DNA of 64,000 bases from Neobacillus soli NBRC 102451 (GCF_001591665.1 NZ_BCVI01000013.1:1-64000), one strand, 5' to 3'; positions 9,272-18,848 are shown, counted from the stretch's first letter. The notes: a model not told the origin generated them from the letters alone. Numbers and translations are program-made.

Positions 9272-9733
9272 ATGGAAATTATTTTATACTTAAGCGTAGC
9301 CTTGATAGCCATTGCGTTTTTAGTGCTTGTTATTTTCTTAGCAACAACACTGAAATCTCTTCAAGGTACACTTACAAGCGTTTCAAAAACATTAACCGGA
9401 TTAGAAAAACAACTCGATGGAGTGACAACAGAAACCACGATTCTTTTACAAAAGACAAATGCTCTAGCTGATGATATTCAGCAGAAATCTGAAAGCTTAA
9501 ATAGTGTGGTTGAAGCAGTTAAAGATGTAGGGAGTTCAGTTGCAAAATTTAATGGCACCTTACAGAACATTACAAACTCAGTGGACAGGGAAGTAGAGGA
9601 AAGCAAAGAGAAAATCTCACAAATTGTTCAGTGGAGTAATATTATCCTTGAATTAAAGGATAAGTGGCAGACCAGGAAACAAACAAAAAATGAAATAAGT
9701 TCAAACGAGGGTAAGAGGGTTCGATCACATTAG
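9272..9733 (+). CDS. ytxG: DUF948 general stress protein YtxG
   Basis: A 153-residue protein with one N-terminal membrane segment (about residues 3-25) and a long coiled-coil-like helix rich in Thr, Lys and Glu, the pattern of DUF948 proteins. A strong ribosome site, GGTGGGGG, precedes the ATG. It is the first gene of the ytxG-ytxH-ytxJ cluster behind a sigma-B-type promoter, so it is probably made in general stress. No biochemical function is established. Confidence 0.88.
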   Translation: MEIILYLSVALIAIAFLVLVIFLATTLKSLQGTLTSVSKTLTGLEKQLDGVTTETTILLQKTNALADDIQQKSESLNSVVEAVKDVGSSVAKFNGTLQNITNSVDREVEESKEKISQIVQWSNIILELKDKWQTRKQTKNEISSNEGKRVRSH

Positions 9734-9754
9734 AAAACAAAGGTGGTAATGATG

Positions 9755-10249
9755 ATGACCAATCGCGAATACGAATCGCGGGATACCAATCAAACGCGAA
9801 CTGAGAAATCTTCCAGTAATTTTTTTCTTGGAGCACTAATCGGTGGGGTAGCTGGTGCCGTGGCCGCACTTCTTTTGGCTCCCAAGTCGGGAAAAGAGCT
9901 TCGGGATACGGTTAGCAATCAAGCGGGTTCCATTATGGGAAAAAGTACTGAAATGCGGGAAAATGTTATCAATAAAAGCAATGAATTAGTGTCAAAAACC
10001 TCCTCCCTATCCCAAGGAATAGTCCTAAAGTCGTCAGAGCTATTGAATAAGGTAAAGGGAAACGCAACAAATCGGGATGAAAGTGAAGAGAAATCGGATT
10101 CAACCTATATTTCACTTCATCAACCAAAGGAAACGACAAATTCGAAGAAATCAATCGAAACTGGAAATTTAGATAGCTCTGAAATTAGAAAAAAGCTAGA
10201 GGAAGCAGAAAAGGCCTTTGAAGAGGAAGAGAGTAAAGTCAAACTTTAA
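9755..10249 (+). CDS. ytxH: YtxH-domain general stress protein
   Basis: A protein of about 164 residues containing the YtxH signature: a short glycine- and alanine-rich membrane segment FFLGALIGGVAGAVAALLLAPKSGKELR (shown here as FFLGALIGG...LLAPKSGKELR), then an amphipathic, highly charged helix. Three successive ATG codons at 9749, 9752 and 9755 could each start translation. The GGTGG ribosome site fits 9755 best. It is likely a stress-induced membrane-associated protein; its mechanism is unknown. It sits 21 bases after ytxG in the same operon. Confidence 0.85.
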   Translation: MTNREYESRDTNQTRTEKSSSNFFLGALIGGVAGAVAALLLAPKSGKELRDTVSNQAGSIMGKSTEMRENVINKSNELVSKTSSLSQGIVLKSSELLNKVKGNATNRDESEEKSDSTYISLHQPKETTNSKKSIETGNLDSSEIRKKLEEAEKAFEEEESKVKL

Positions 10250-10333
10250 TTAATCATAATCACAATTATTTGTTATAAAAACGGTGGAGTGGTAAAATGG
10301 CTTCACCGTTTATTTATTTCAGGAGGTTATAAT

Positions 10334-10663
10334 ATGTTAGAAAAAATTGATACAATTGAACAATTTGATGAATTAATCAAAACAGAAAATAAATTTTATT
10401 TCTTAAAGCATAGCTTAACCTGTCCAATTAGCCATGCAGCATATAAGGAATACGAAAAATATGCGAATGAAAATAGGGACATACCTACATATTACTTAGC
10501 TGTACAGGATTCACGGCCCTTGTCAAACGAAATCGCAGAGAAATTCCAAATTAAACACGAATCGCCGCAAGCATTTCTTTTTTCAAACGGAGAAGTGGTT
10601 TGGAATGTTTCTCACTGGAAAATAACCAATCGTTCGTTGGCAAGTGCATCAGCTGAAAATTAA
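10334..10663 (+). CDS. ytxJ: YtxJ, bacillithiol-system (monothiol bacilliredoxin-like) protein
   Basis: A 109-residue thioredoxin-fold protein with single-Cys motif KHSLTCPIS at about residues 27-35, as in YtxJ proteins proposed to act on bacillithiol mixed disulfides. The start ATG at 10334 was chosen because GGAGG stands directly before it and the product then has the family length. An upstream in-frame start at 10289 lacks this site. It is the third gene of the ytxGHJ stress operon. The gap 10664-10950 that follows contains a promoter and no gene. Confidence 0.87.
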   Translation: MLEKIDTIEQFDELIKTENKFYFLKHSLTCPISHAAYKEYEKYANENRDIPTYYLAVQDSRPLSNEIAEKFQIKHESPQAFLFSNGEVVWNVSHWKITNRSLASASAEN

Positions 10664-10787
10664 TTAACATTTCCTGCTTTTATTGCAGAAAAAATAGCAC
10701 CTTTCTTGGAATAAATGCATACAATGCTTTAATATATATTTGAATGCTTTAGTGCTTAAAAGCGTTTAATTATTAAAGAAAAAATAG

Positions 10788-10816
10788 GTGACAAAAGAAA
10801 ATATTTCCGCTATAAT
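10788..10816 (+). promoter_or_regulatory. Candidate sigma-A promoter of aroA
   Basis: GTGACA (10788-10793), a 17-base spacer, then TATAAT (10811-10816). This leaves a 134-base untranslated leader before aroA in which no known riboswitch was recognised. Confidence 0.7.
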
Positions 10817-10950
10817 AAATCCTAATTATTAAAAGGTGTTAAAATATTTCAAATTCTATGATTGTTTGCATTACCTTGTGATTTTGAACACATGCACTCA
10901 GAATTTATGGTAATAAATACTGAATAGCAAAGAGAGGGCGGGGACGAAGC

Positions 10951-12027
10951 ATGGGCAAAAATGAATTAGATCATTTAAGAACACGCGTTGATGAATTAAA
11001 CTTGGAATTGTTGAGACTTATTAATGAAAGAGCCGGGCTCGTCCAAGAGATTGGAAAGGTAAAAGGAAATCAAGGGGTTTACCGTTACGATCCTGTCCGT
11101 GAAAGAACAATGCTTGACATTATTAAAGAGCATAATGATGGTCCATTTGAGAATTCAACCATTGACCATCTCTTTAAAGAGATTTTTAAAGCAGGATTAG
11201 ATTTACAAAAAGATGACCATGAAAAAGCATTACTAGTTTCAAGAAAGAAAAAGCCTGAGAACACAATTGTGACATTGAAGGGTGAAAATATTGGTGATGG
11301 TAAGTCACACTTTGTCTTTGGGCCGTGTGCAGTTGAATCATATGAACAGGTGGCTACCGTTGCCAAGGCGATGAAAGAAAAAGGCTTGAAGCTATTGCGC
11401 GGCGGTGCGTATAAGCCAAGAACGTCGCCCTATGATTTCCAAGGTCTAGGGGTAGAAGGATTAAAAATATTAAAACGTGTGGCCGATGAATTTGATATGG
11501 CTGTCATCAGTGAGATTGTAAACCCAGCCGACATTGAAATGGCCATCGATTATATTGATGTCATTCAAATTGGTGCGCGTAATATGCAGAACTTCGAGCT
11601 GTTAAAAGCTGCCGGTGCTGTTAATAAACCTGTTTTGCTAAAAAGAGGGATTGCAGCTACGATAGAGGAATTCATCAATGCAGCAGAATATATTATGGCT
11701 CAAGGAAATGGTCAAATTATTCTTTGTGAGCGCGGAATTAGAACCTATGAACGAGCTACAAGAAATACACTTGATATTTCAGCAGTGCCAATTTTAAAAC
11801 AAGAAACACATTTGCCAGTAATGGTAGATGTTACTCACTCGACAGGTAGAAGAGATTTACTCCTCCCTTGTGCGAAGGCTGCCATTGCCATTGGTGCGGA
11901 CGGAGTCATGGCTGAAGTGCATCCAGATCCTGCTGTGGCCCTTTCAGATCAAAAGCAGCAAATGGATCTTGGCCAGTTTGATACCTTCTTTAATGAGTTG
12001 CTTGCATCAAACTTTGTTCGGATTTAA
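10951..12027 (+). CDS. aroA: Bifunctional chorismate mutase / 3-deoxy-7-phosphoheptulonate synthase
   Basis: A 358-residue fusion enzyme, the same length as the B. subtilis protein. The N-terminal AroQ chorismate mutase helices (residues 1-90, [20 protein letters not shown]) are fused to a class I KDPG-aldolase-like DAHP synthase. Family segments include [10 protein letters not shown] (about residue 126), [39 protein letters not shown] and DVTHSTGRR. It makes the first shikimate pathway intermediate from PEP and erythrose-4-phosphate. In Bacillus the mutase domain serves as the sensor for feedback by prephenate or chorismate. An SD-like GAGAGGGCGG precedes the ATG. Confidence 0.96.
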   Translation: MGKNELDHLRTRVDELNLELLRLINERAGLVQEIGKVKGNQGVYRYDPVRERTMLDIIKEHNDGPFENSTIDHLFKEIFKAGLDLQKDDHEKALLVSRKKKPENTIVTLKGENIGDGKSHFVFGPCAVESYEQVATVAKAMKEKGLKLLRGGAYKPRTSPYDFQGLGVEGLKILKRVADEFDMAVISEIVNPADIEMAIDYIDVIQIGARNMQNFELLKAAGAVNKPVLLKRGIAATIEEFINAAEYIMAQGNGQIILCERGIRTYERATRNTLDISAVPILKQETHLPVMVDVTHSTGRRDLLLPCAKAAIAIGADGVMAEVHPDPAVALSDQKQQMDLGQFDTFFNELLASNFVRI

Positions 12028-12045
12028 TTAAAACTAGCCACTTAA

Positions 12046-12080
12046 AAAACCTTCTGCACCTTTCATGCAGAAGGTTTTCA
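12046..12080 (+). terminator. Intrinsic terminator after aroA
   Basis: A 13-bp stem (12046-12058 with 12066-12078) with sequence AACCTTCTGCA and complement, followed by a T-rich tail. Confidence 0.9.
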
Positions 12081-12111
12081 TTTTAAAAAGGCTGAAACTT
12101 TACGAAAAATG

Positions 12112-12139
12112 TTGACAAATGTAATTGCGGCTTTATTAT
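12112..12139 (+). promoter_or_regulatory. Candidate sigma-A promoter of ccpA
   Basis: Perfect TTGACA (12112-12117), 16 bases, then TATTAT (12134-12139), followed by a leader of about 120 bases to the GTG start of ccpA. Confidence 0.7.
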
Positions 12140-12262
12140 TCTTGTCGTATCATTGAATACATACTTAAGATTGTTTATTTCATCACAAACAAATATGACT
12201 AGGTTTAATCAAAATGCAGTAAAATAAGAAAAACAATGTTCGTTTTAGGAGAGTGTATTAGA

Positions 12263-13261
12263 GTGAATATCACTATTTATGATGTTGCAAGGGAAGCCAA
12301 TGTGTCAATGGCTACCGTTTCCCGTGTTGTTAATGGAAATCCGAACGTAAAACCGGTGACCCGAAAAAAGGTTTTAGAAGTCATTGAAAGATTAGGCTAC
12401 CGTCCGAATGCTGTGGCAAGAGGATTAGCAAGCAAAAAGACCACCACGGTCGGAGTAATCATCCCAGATATCTCAAATATCTTTTTTGCTGAATTAGCTC
12501 GTGGGATCGAAGACATTGCCACGATGTATAAGTACAATATCATTTTAAGTAATTCCGATCAAAATAAAGACAAAGAGTTACATTTACTGAATAACATGCT
12601 TGGTAAACAAGTAGATGGATTAGTTTTCATGGGAGGAAATATTACGGCTGAACATGTACAGGAATTTGAAAAGTCACCTGTACCGATTGTTCTTGCAGGT
12701 TCGATTGAAGATTCCAACAAGATTCCATCCGTAAATATTGATTATGAAGAAGCTGTTTATGATTCTGTGAAGGAATTTATTGAAAAAGGTCATAAGAACA
12801 TTGCCTTTGTTGTTGGACCGCTGCACGAACCGAAAAATACGCAGATGAAGCTAAAAGGGTACCAAAGAGCCCTTCAAGAAGCAGAAATCCCTTACAATGT
12901 AGAACTTGTTGTCGAGGGTGACTATACGTATGATTCAGGGATTGAGGCTTTTGAAAAATTACTTGAAGCCTCAGAAAGACCAACCGCTATATTTGTGGGG
13001 GCCGATGAAATGGCACTCGGAGTTGTCCATGGTGCAGAGGACAGGGGCTATAAAATTCCTGAAGACTTTGAGGTAATTACATCAGACAACACAAGGCTGT
13101 CCCTGATGGTGCGTCCGCAGCTTACAACCGTGATTCAACCGTTATACGATATTGGCGCTGTTGCCATGCGTTTGCTGACTAAATTAATGAACAAAGAACA
13201 AGTGGAGCAACAAATTGTCGTTCTACCGCATCGAATTGAACACCGTCAATCAACAAAATGA
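12263..13261 (+). CDS. ccpA: Catabolite control protein A
   Basis: A 332-residue LacI/GalR-family regulator. With HPr-Ser46-P it binds cre sites to repress or activate carbon metabolism genes. The N-terminal helix-turn-helix ([20 protein letters not shown], residues 3-22) and hinge [16 protein letters not shown] are nearly identical in character to B. subtilis CcpA. The periplasmic-binding-protein-like effector domain follows. The start was set at GTG 12263, giving the usual short N-terminus; AGGAG lies about 11 bases upstream. It stands next to aroA and the acu genes, as in B. subtilis, but motP/motS, which lie there in that species, are absent. Confidence 0.97.
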   Translation: MNITIYDVAREANVSMATVSRVVNGNPNVKPVTRKKVLEVIERLGYRPNAVARGLASKKTTTVGVIIPDISNIFFAELARGIEDIATMYKYNIILSNSDQNKDKELHLLNNMLGKQVDGLVFMGGNITAEHVQEFEKSPVPIVLAGSIEDSNKIPSVNIDYEEAVYDSVKEFIEKGHKNIAFVVGPLHEPKNTQMKLKGYQRALQEAEIPYNVELVVEGDYTYDSGIEAFEKLLEASERPTAIFVGADEMALGVVHGAEDRGYKIPEDFEVITSDNTRLSLMVRPQLTTVIQPLYDIGAVAMRLLTKLMNKEQVEQQIVVLPHRIEHRQSTK

Positions 13262-13268
13262 TTGGAAA

Positions 13269-13295
13269 AGCTCCAGCGCCTTAGGCGCAGGAGCT
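13269..13295. repeat. Short hairpin related to repeat A termini
   Basis: AGCTCCAGCGCC (13269-13280) pairs with GGCGCAGGAGCT (13284-13295) with one mismatch. The left arm is identical to the first bases of repeat A at 6419 and 44879, so this may be a collapsed copy. Confidence 0.6.
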
Positions 13296-13305
13296 GGATA
13301 GGAAA

Positions 13306-13331
13306 GGGCTGCCATTACGGCAGCCCTTTTT
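13306..13331. terminator. Terminator between ccpA and acuC
   Basis: GGGCTGCC (13306-13313) pairs with GGCAGCCC (13319-13326) and is followed by TTTTT. It serves ccpA and, with lower confidence, the convergent acuC. Confidence 0.88.
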
Positions 13332-14502
13332 ACATAGATTCCTTTTTTTGCTGATTCCGAATCGGATAGAGTGCTTTTTCCAGCGTGAGTAAATTCTTTT
13401 CTGTAATCTCCGCTTTTCTAGGGATTGGAGTATATAAGTTATCTGGATCGTCCCATTCCCGAGGCAATTTAACAGGAGATTCCTCTTGCCAGCTATCAAC
13501 CCAATCAGCTGGTAATTCACCGTAACAATTAGAGTTTTCAGTCATCTCAAGCCAAATAAGCGCCCATGCCCTTGGTACAACCCGCCAAATATCATAGCCG
13601 CCGCCGCCGACTGCAATCCACTTCCCATTACAGTATTGATGAGCAATTTCATGGGCAATCCGTGGTATTTCGCGATAAATCTTCATGGTTGCTGACAGGT
13701 GTGTTAATGGATCATAATAATGCGAATCAGCACCATTTTGGGTAAGAATCACATCGGGTTTAAAAAAAGCTGCTACCTCTCTAATCGACTGTGTGTAAGC
13801 CTCAAGAAATGATTCATCTTCGGTGAAGGCATCGACTGGGATATTAAAAGAATACCCATAGCCTGCCCCTTGACCCCGCTCATTGATGTTTCCCGTACCA
13901 GGGAATAAATATCTGCCCGTTTCATGGATCGAGAGGGTGCATACATTAGGATCATCATAGAAGGACCATTGGACACCATCCCCATGGTGGGCATCTGTAT
14001 CAATATATAATACACGTGCCTTGTATTTTTCCTGTAGGTATTTGATAGCGACCGAGCTATCATTGTAAATGCAAAATCCAGAGGCTTTTCCGCGAAAACC
14101 GTGGTGCAATCCGCCGCCAAGATTTAAGGCATGCAGGACCTGCCCTGACATGACTTGGTCGACTGCCGTTAATGTCCCGCCAACCAAGAGGGAACTGGCT
14201 TCATGCATGTTTGGGAAAACAGGCGTGTCCTCTGTACCCAATCCATAATTTTCAGCTATTTCCTTCGGAAGCATCCCTTGCCCTGCCTTTTTAACTGCCT
14301 CTATGTAGTTTCGGTCATGGATAAGGGCTAATTCATCTTCGGATGCCATTCTTGGTGGGAATACTTGTTCAGGATTTAAGGCGTTAATCTTATTTAGCAG
14401 GTCCACTGTTAGTTTAAGCCGGAATTGATTGAAAGGGTGATGATTGCTGAATTTATATTTCAGCAGTTCTTCTGAAAATACAAAGGCGCACCGATCACTC
14501 AT
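13330..14502 (-). CDS. acuC: Class I/II histone deacetylase-like protein AcuC (acetyl-CoA synthetase deacetylase)
   Basis: A 390-residue zinc-dependent deacetylase of the arginase/histone-deacetylase fold, which in B. subtilis reactivates acetylated AcsA. Catalytic features are visible: [13 protein letters not shown] (metal Asp and His pair), [16 protein letters not shown] and VGGGGYD. The start is ATG 14502, overlapping the acuB stop by four bases (ATGA). An upstream in-frame ATG at 14529 would read into acuB. It is the last gene of the acuA-acuB-acuC operon, which is opposed to ccpA and divergent from acsA. Confidence 0.94.
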   Translation of the reverse strand: MSDRCAFVFSEELLKYKFSNHHPFNQFRLKLTVDLLNKINALNPEQVFPPRMASEDELALIHDRNYIEAVKKAGQGMLPKEIAENYGLGTEDTPVFPNMHEASSLLVGGTLTAVDQVMSGQVLHALNLGGGLHHGFRGKASGFCIYNDSSVAIKYLQEKYKARVLYIDTDAHHGDGVQWSFYDDPNVCTLSIHETGRYLFPGTGNINERGQGAGYGYSFNIPVDAFTEDESFLEAYTQSIREVAAFFKPDVILTQNGADSHYYDPLTHLSATMKIYREIPRIAHEIAHQYCNGKWIAVGGGGYDIWRVVPRAWALIWLEMTENSNCYGELPADWVDSWQEESPVKLPREWDDPDNLYTPIPRKAEITEKNLLTLEKALYPIRNQQKKESM

Positions 14503-15146
14503 AGAGAAATCCCCGGAATATTCGGCCATAATACATGATGCCCGGCAAGTCTTAGATCTTGAATAAGAGCAGTCGGATTCATTGTCTGCAACCTAATCAC
14601 AAGTATTTTATACAGTGGATCCGATTTGTCTGGATAAACGAGTACGCTTAAAATATTAGCATTCCGGTTTTTAATAACAGTGGTGATATCGCTGAGTTTA
14701 CCGGCAAGATTGGGAACCTTTATTTCAATCTGAGAACCAGGCTGATGAGCACCCGTTAACTCCACCATCGTTCGCAGTAAATCCGTCTCTGTTACAATGC
14801 CTACTAATTTTCGATCATTGATGATTGGCATGCAGCTGATTCTGTGTTCATAGAAAAGGCCGGCTGCCTCTTCCACAAAATCGAGAGGATGGCCTGTGAT
14901 GACGTTCCTCTCCATAATCGTCTCAAGCGGCTTTTTTATAATTTCGGGATGTTCATTTGCATGAAAAATAGAAGGCGTTGCCTCCCTTATTTTCGCCACA
15001 GTGACCAAGCCAACTAGCTTCCCCTCTTTATCAATAATCGGAATATGGCGGATTTTTCTTGATTCCATAACATCCATGGCATCCGCAATCGTATTTGAAG
15101 GGAAAAGCACTGCGACGTCTGTTTTCATAATTTCTTCTACTATCAT
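14499..15146 (-). CDS. acuB: CBS-ACT domain protein AcuB
   Basis: A 215-residue cytoplasmic protein with two CBS motifs in the first 140 residues ([39 protein letters not shown]) and a C-terminal ACT domain starting near [23 protein letters not shown] pairs generally bind adenine nucleotides, which suggests an energy-sensing role in acetoin/acetate use. The exact function of AcuB is not established. It overlaps acuC by four bases and follows acuA with a 42-base gap, so it is surely cotranscribed. Ribosome site GGGGGA precedes the ATG. Confidence 0.92.
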   Translation of the reverse strand: MIVEEIMKTDVAVLFPSNTIADAMDVMESRKIRHIPIIDKEGKLVGLVTVAKIREATPSIFHANEHPEIIKKPLETIMERNVITGHPLDFVEEAAGLFYEHRISCMPIINDRKLVGIVTETDLLRTMVELTGAHQPGSQIEIKVPNLAGKLSDITTVIKNRNANILSVLVYPDKSDPLYKILVIRLQTMNPTALIQDLRLAGHHVLWPNIPGISL

Positions 15147-15188
15147 TAGGAAATCCCCCTAATCCTTAGCAAATATCAGGAAAAATAA

Positions 15189-15821
15189 TTAATACATAAA
15201 TCTGTTCATAAACCTGAGGCGGTCAAACCTTTGGATGGACTCAAGATCGACTCGCTTTCCCATCTTCGCCATCAGACAATTGGCCGGGTGCGAGCAAATT
15301 TCAGGGTCATCCGTTGCGTACCACTCAAGTCCGCCGGCACTCATCATTTTTTCCATGACCTTCCGATAATCCCAAACATTTAATTTGGTTCCTTTTAAAT
15401 CCCAATGCCAATAGTACTCTGTCGTAATCGTAATATAATCCTCCATCGCATCATCCATCATCGATACAATTAGAAGGTTTTTACCGACTGCACAGCCTCT
15501 GAATTGTGGAATGACCTCAATCGCCCCTAATTCGATTAAATTATCCATTTTACCTTCTGACCATCGTTCAAGCGGATCCGGATAAAGAAAAGTAACATAA
15601 CCAACGATTGTGTTCTGATTTCTAGCAATAATAATTCTGCCTTCCGGAAGCTTTGCAATCCCGATTAAGGCATGATGCTGCTGTGCAGGCGGGCGAAAAG
15701 CAATCAGGTCTTCATGAAATTCATAGCCTGCTAATTTATCTGAAGAAATAGGGCCCTCAACAATAACGTTTCCATGAGGAGTTTTCACTTGTTTTGCATT
15801 GTATGTCTTTTTATGTTCCAT
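15189..15821 (-). CDS. acuA: Protein acetyltransferase AcuA
   Basis: A 210-residue GNAT acetyltransferase, the same size as B. subtilis AcuA, which acetylates and inactivates acetyl-CoA synthetase. The acetyl-CoA binding loop is RGCAVGKNLL (about residue 114), after VIPQF. The start was set at ATG 15821 (MEHKKTYN), because it matches the family N-terminus and has a GGTGG ribosome site upstream. A longer frame starting at 15881 would add 20 unlikely residues. It is the first gene of the acu operon and divergent from its target acsA. Confidence 0.95.
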   Translation of the reverse strand: MEHKKTYNAKQVKTPHGNVIVEGPISSDKLAGYEFHEDLIAFRPPAQQHHALIGIAKLPEGRIIIARNQNTIVGYVTFLYPDPLERWSEGKMDNLIELGAIEVIPQFRGCAVGKNLLIVSMMDDAMEDYITITTEYYWHWDLKGTKLNVWDYRKVMEKMMSAGGLEWYATDDPEICSHPANCLMAKMGKRVDLESIQRFDRLRFMNRFMY

Positions 15822-15914
15822 TTGGCCACCACCTGGAAAAATCATTCGTGTATCAATTCTATTATACATAAAATCTATCATGAGAAAGAGATTTCACAAA
15901 ATTTTCAGTTTTAC

Positions 15915-16027
15915 GGAAAAGGGGCGGAGCGCGCAAAAGCGAATTAGAATGTCCAATTGGTGCGAAAATGAATATTTTTCGAGATGAAACGAGTTAAGCA
16001 TAGCTCTGCTCACACCGCCTTTATTAA
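15915..16027. repeat. Dispersed intergenic repeat B, copy 2
   Basis: Starts GGAAAAGGGGCGGAGCGCG and ends CCGCCTTTATTAAGA, matching copy 1 at 3593-3705 along its whole length with many substitutions. It sits in the middle of the 309-base divergent acuA/acsA regulatory region, upstream of the acsA promoter. Confidence 0.75.
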
Positions 16028-16069
16028 GAAATCCTTTTATAAAATTTTGTAAAAAATGATTTTTTAAAA

Positions 16070-16098
16070 TTGTGAATAGTTATTATTTGTACTATAAT
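16070..16098 (+). promoter_or_regulatory. Candidate sigma-A promoter of acsA
   Basis: TTGTGA (16070-16075), 17 bases, TATAAT (16093-16098), 32 bases before the acsA start. No convincing cre site was found in the acuA/acsA interval. Confidence 0.75.
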
Positions 16099-16130
16099 AA
16101 TCTAAAATAAGACAAGAGGGGGAGATTGAA

Positions 16131-17849
16131 ATGAAAGTGGAAGCGCTGCCTGTTGTACAAGGGGATCACAATCTAAATAATTATGAAGAAACGTACAGAC
16201 AGTTTGACTGGAAAGAGGCCGAGAAGGAATTCTCTTGGAGTGAAACAGGCCTTGTCAATATGGCCTATGAGGCCATTGACCGTCACGCGAAAACCTTCCG
16301 AAAGAATAAGGTGGCTTTATACTATCGTGATGGTTCAAGAGACGAAAAGTATACCTTTAAGGAAATGAAGGAGCTTTCAAACAAAGCAGGAAACGTGTTA
16401 AAGAATTATGGTGATGTAGAAAAAGGCGACCGTGTATTTATTTTTATGCCGCGCTCACCAGAGCTCTACTTTACTGTTCTGGGCGCTATTAAGCTTGGAG
16501 CAATTGTAGGTCCTTTGTTTGAAGCATTTATGGAAGGGGCCGTCAGGGATCGCCTCCAAGACAGTGAGGCTAAGGTATTAGTTACGACACCTGAATTGCT
16601 AAGTCGTGTCCCTGTTGAAGAGCTGCCTGCCTTAAAACATATTTTCCTAATTGGGAAAAATGTTGACGAGAAGGGGTCTCAAATTGACTTTCTAGCTAAA
16701 TTTGCTGAAGCAAGCAAGGAACTTAAGATCGAATGGGTGGATAGAACGGATGGACTTATCCTCCATTATACGTCAGGTTCTACAGGTAAACCTAAAGGCG
16801 TCTTGCATGTACATAATGCGATGCTTCAGCAATATCAAACAGCACGGTGGATTCTTGATTTAAAAGAGGATGATGTTTACTGGTGTACAGCTGACCCGGG
16901 CTGGGTGACAGGGACCTCCTACGGTATTTTCGGCCCATGGCTAACGGGAACATCCAACGTGATTATCGGCGGCCGTTTCAGCCCAGAATCCTGGTATCAA
17001 ATGATTGAAGATTTTGGTGTAACGGTTTGGTATAGCGCCCCGACAGCTTTCCGGATGTTAATGGGAGCCGGAGATGAACTTGTTAAAAAATTCGATTTGA
17101 GCAGCCTCCGCCATGTGTTAAGTGTCGGCGAGCCATTGAATCCGGAAGTTGTGAAATGGGGAGCCAAGGTATTCAATAAACGAATTCATGATAACTGGTG
17201 GATGACGGAAACAGGAGCACAGCTGATCAGTAACTATCCTTGTATGACCATTAAGCCTGGCTCGATGGGTAAACCAATTCCAGGTGTCGAAGCAGCGATT
17301 GTCGATAATCAAGGGAATGAACTTCCGCCATACCGCATGGGCAACCTGGCGATTAAAAAAGGCTGGCCTTCGATGATGCAGATGATTTGGAATAATCCTG
17401 AGAAATTTGAATCGTACTTTATGCCGAATGGCTGGTACGTTTCAGGGGATTCAGCTTACATGGATGAAGATGGCTATTTCTGGTTCCAAGGCCGCGTAGA
17501 TGATGTCATTATGACAGCAGGCGAGCGCGTTGGACCGTTTGAAGTGGAAAGCAAGCTTGTTGAGCATCCGGCTGTAGCTGAAGCTGGTGTAATTGGAAAA
17601 CCTGACCCTGTCCGCGGTGAAATCATTAAAGCCTTCATCGCGCTCCGTGACGGCTATGAGGCCACTGATGAGTTAAAAGAGGAAATCAGGCAATTTGTAA
17701 AAAGGGGTCTAGCAGCCCACGCGGCACCAAGAGAAATTGATTTCCGCGACAAACTGCCAAAAACAAGAAGCGGTAAAATTATGCGCCGTGTCTTAAAGGC
17801 CTGGGAACTTAACCTGCCAACCGGTGATCTTTCAACTATGGAAGATTAA
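16131..17849 (+). CDS. acsA: Acetyl-coenzyme A synthetase
   Basis: A 572-residue AMP-forming acetate-CoA ligase, the same length as B. subtilis AcsA. It carries the adenylation P-loop YTSGSTGKPKGV (about residue 213), the Trp-rich acetate pocket region DPGWVTGTSYG, the hinge region SGDSAYMDEDGYFWFQGRVDD, and the C-terminal catalytic lysine in RSGKIMRR, at K549. That lysine is the known acetylation target of AcuA, whose gene is divergent. The ribosome site GAGGGGGAG precedes the ATG. It is the main route for acetate scavenging and for regenerating acetyl-CoA in stationary phase. Confidence 0.97.
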   Translation: MKVEALPVVQGDHNLNNYEETYRQFDWKEAEKEFSWSETGLVNMAYEAIDRHAKTFRKNKVALYYRDGSRDEKYTFKEMKELSNKAGNVLKNYGDVEKGDRVFIFMPRSPELYFTVLGAIKLGAIVGPLFEAFMEGAVRDRLQDSEAKVLVTTPELLSRVPVEELPALKHIFLIGKNVDEKGSQIDFLAKFAEASKELKIEWVDRTDGLILHYTSGSTGKPKGVLHVHNAMLQQYQTARWILDLKEDDVYWCTADPGWVTGTSYGIFGPWLTGTSNVIIGGRFSPESWYQMIEDFGVTVWYSAPTAFRMLMGAGDELVKKFDLSSLRHVLSVGEPLNPEVVKWGAKVFNKRIHDNWWMTETGAQLISNYPCMTIKPGSMGKPIPGVEAAIVDNQGNELPPYRMGNLAIKKGWPSMMQMIWNNPEKFESYFMPNGWYVSGDSAYMDEDGYFWFQGRVDDVIMTAGERVGPFEVESKLVEHPAVAEAGVIGKPDPVRGEIIKAFIALRDGYEATDELKEEIRQFVKRGLAAHAAPREIDFRDKLPKTRSGKIMRRVLKAWELNLPTGDLSTMED

Positions 17850-17863
17850 TATAAGGTATTTTT

Positions 17864-17923
17864 AAAAAACTTAGACTGCACTTAATCATAATCATGTGAG
17901 GGTGCTGTCTAGGTTTTTTTGTT
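17864..17923 (+). terminator. Intrinsic terminator after acsA
   Basis: An imperfect stem joins AAAAAACTTAGACTGCAC with GTGCTGTCTAGGTTTTTTT across a loop of about 24 bases. Confidence 0.7.
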
Positions 17924-17952
17924 TTTAAACTATGGAAGTAAGGAGTGAAAGT

Positions 17953-18305
17953 GTGAGAATTATAACTATCGAATTTCCAACCCCATTATCACAAATTCCA
18001 GATAGTAAAGATGATAATGTAGATGTGTTTGTTGAATTAGATGATGGCTTTACATATACGCTTGTTGTCTCGACACCGAAAAACCTTGAAACGCTAATGG
18101 AAGGGAAAATCTTGAGTATCTTCCCGCAGCACCACCAATGATAATCGTGAAGGAGATTACAGAAGAAAATATTAGAAAAGCACTTGCTACCTACATAGAA
18201 AATAGTGGCTATTGGCTAAAACTATATTTCCTTGCAGGAGAATTTGAATTTAACACACTTGAAAATATGGTAAAGAAAATTAATGTTGCTAATGAAGAAG
18301 TCTAA
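17953..18305 (+). pseudogene. Small unknown protein gene, split by a one-base frameshift
   Basis: GTG 17953, seven bases after AAGGAG, opens a frame (RIITIEFPTPLSQIPDSKDD...) that ends at TGA 18139-18141. A second frame continues as MIIVKEITEENIRKAL to TAA 18303-18305 and overlaps the first stop as ATGA. Adding one G to the GGG at 18103-18105 joins both into one continuous product of 117 residues, reading EGENLEYLPAAPPMIIVKEIT across the junction. This makes a G-run deletion, a sequencing error or phase variation more likely than two natural genes. The protein has no signal or membrane segment and a beta-rich N-terminus. It resembles small immunity-type proteins of Bacillus in general character, but the function is not recognised. 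Confidence 0.7.
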
Positions 18306-18333
18306 ATTTTTTTGACTAAAGGAGAGGATAAGG

Positions 18334-18789
18334 CTGAATTTCCAATGGTACTTATTTGAACATAGTTATTTGACGGGTATTAATTATAATCCAATTGGTT
18401 GTTTATTAACGCTAAACATAGATGCGAAAATAACATACGAGCATCCAAAAGCAAAAAGGAAAAGTAGTTTAGAAGAAAGTTTTGAAAATATTACTATTCT
18501 TTTTGAAGGAGTACAGTATTTAAGAATGATTAACAGCTTACACTTACTCGAAAATCCAAACGATGATTTGGGTAGTATTGAGCATCTCCAATTAAAGAGT
18601 TCAGATTCAATAAGTCAGGGATTTTCTATTATTGAGAATGAAAATAGAAAGATACTATCTCTTGATTTATCAGAAGGTAATGTTATTAATATGTTGTCAA
18701 CTTCTAAAAATTTATCTTTTCTCAACTTTGTTTCAGAAATGATTACATTTGAAATTGGGTTCGAGAATTATTCTGTTGTTGTAGGTTGA
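18334..18789 (+). CDS. Small protein of unknown function (island gene 2)
   Basis: A frame of about 151 residues. The in-frame TTG at 18370 lacks a ribosome site. AAAGGAG at 18318-18324 points instead to CTG 18334, nine bases downstream, giving an N-terminus NFQWYLFEHSYLTGINYNP. No ATG or GTG is available, so a rare CTG start or a lost start codon is implied. The product is soluble, acidic and beta-rich, with no recognised motif. It is AT-rich relative to flanking housekeeping genes and lies in a run of same-strand small genes. The function is unknown; an immunity protein is one possibility. Confidence 0.6.
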   Translation: MNFQWYLFEHSYLTGINYNPIGCLLTLNIDAKITYEHPKAKRKSSLEESFENITILFEGVQYLRMINSLHLLENPNDDLGSIEHLQLKSSDSISQGFSIIENENRKILSLDLSEGNVINMLSTSKNLSFLNFVSEMITFEIGFENYSVVVG

Positions 18790-18848
18790 ACAAATAGAAT
18801 ATTATTGAAGGCTAATTGCTTAATTTCCTGAAAGTGGGGTTATTATTT

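Noticed and set aside
10664..10950. Riboswitch in the aroA leader
   Set aside because: No T-box, tryptophan or other known leader motif was seen; only a promoter-like sequence and AT-rich DNA.
15822..16130. A cre site for CcpA in the acuA/acsA interval
   Set aside because: No 14-base stretch on either strand matched the consensus well enough; the interval is dominated by repeat B.
17953..18305. Toxin-antitoxin pair formed by the two overlapping short frames
   Set aside because: A single inserted G joins them into one continuous protein, which is simpler than two genes.
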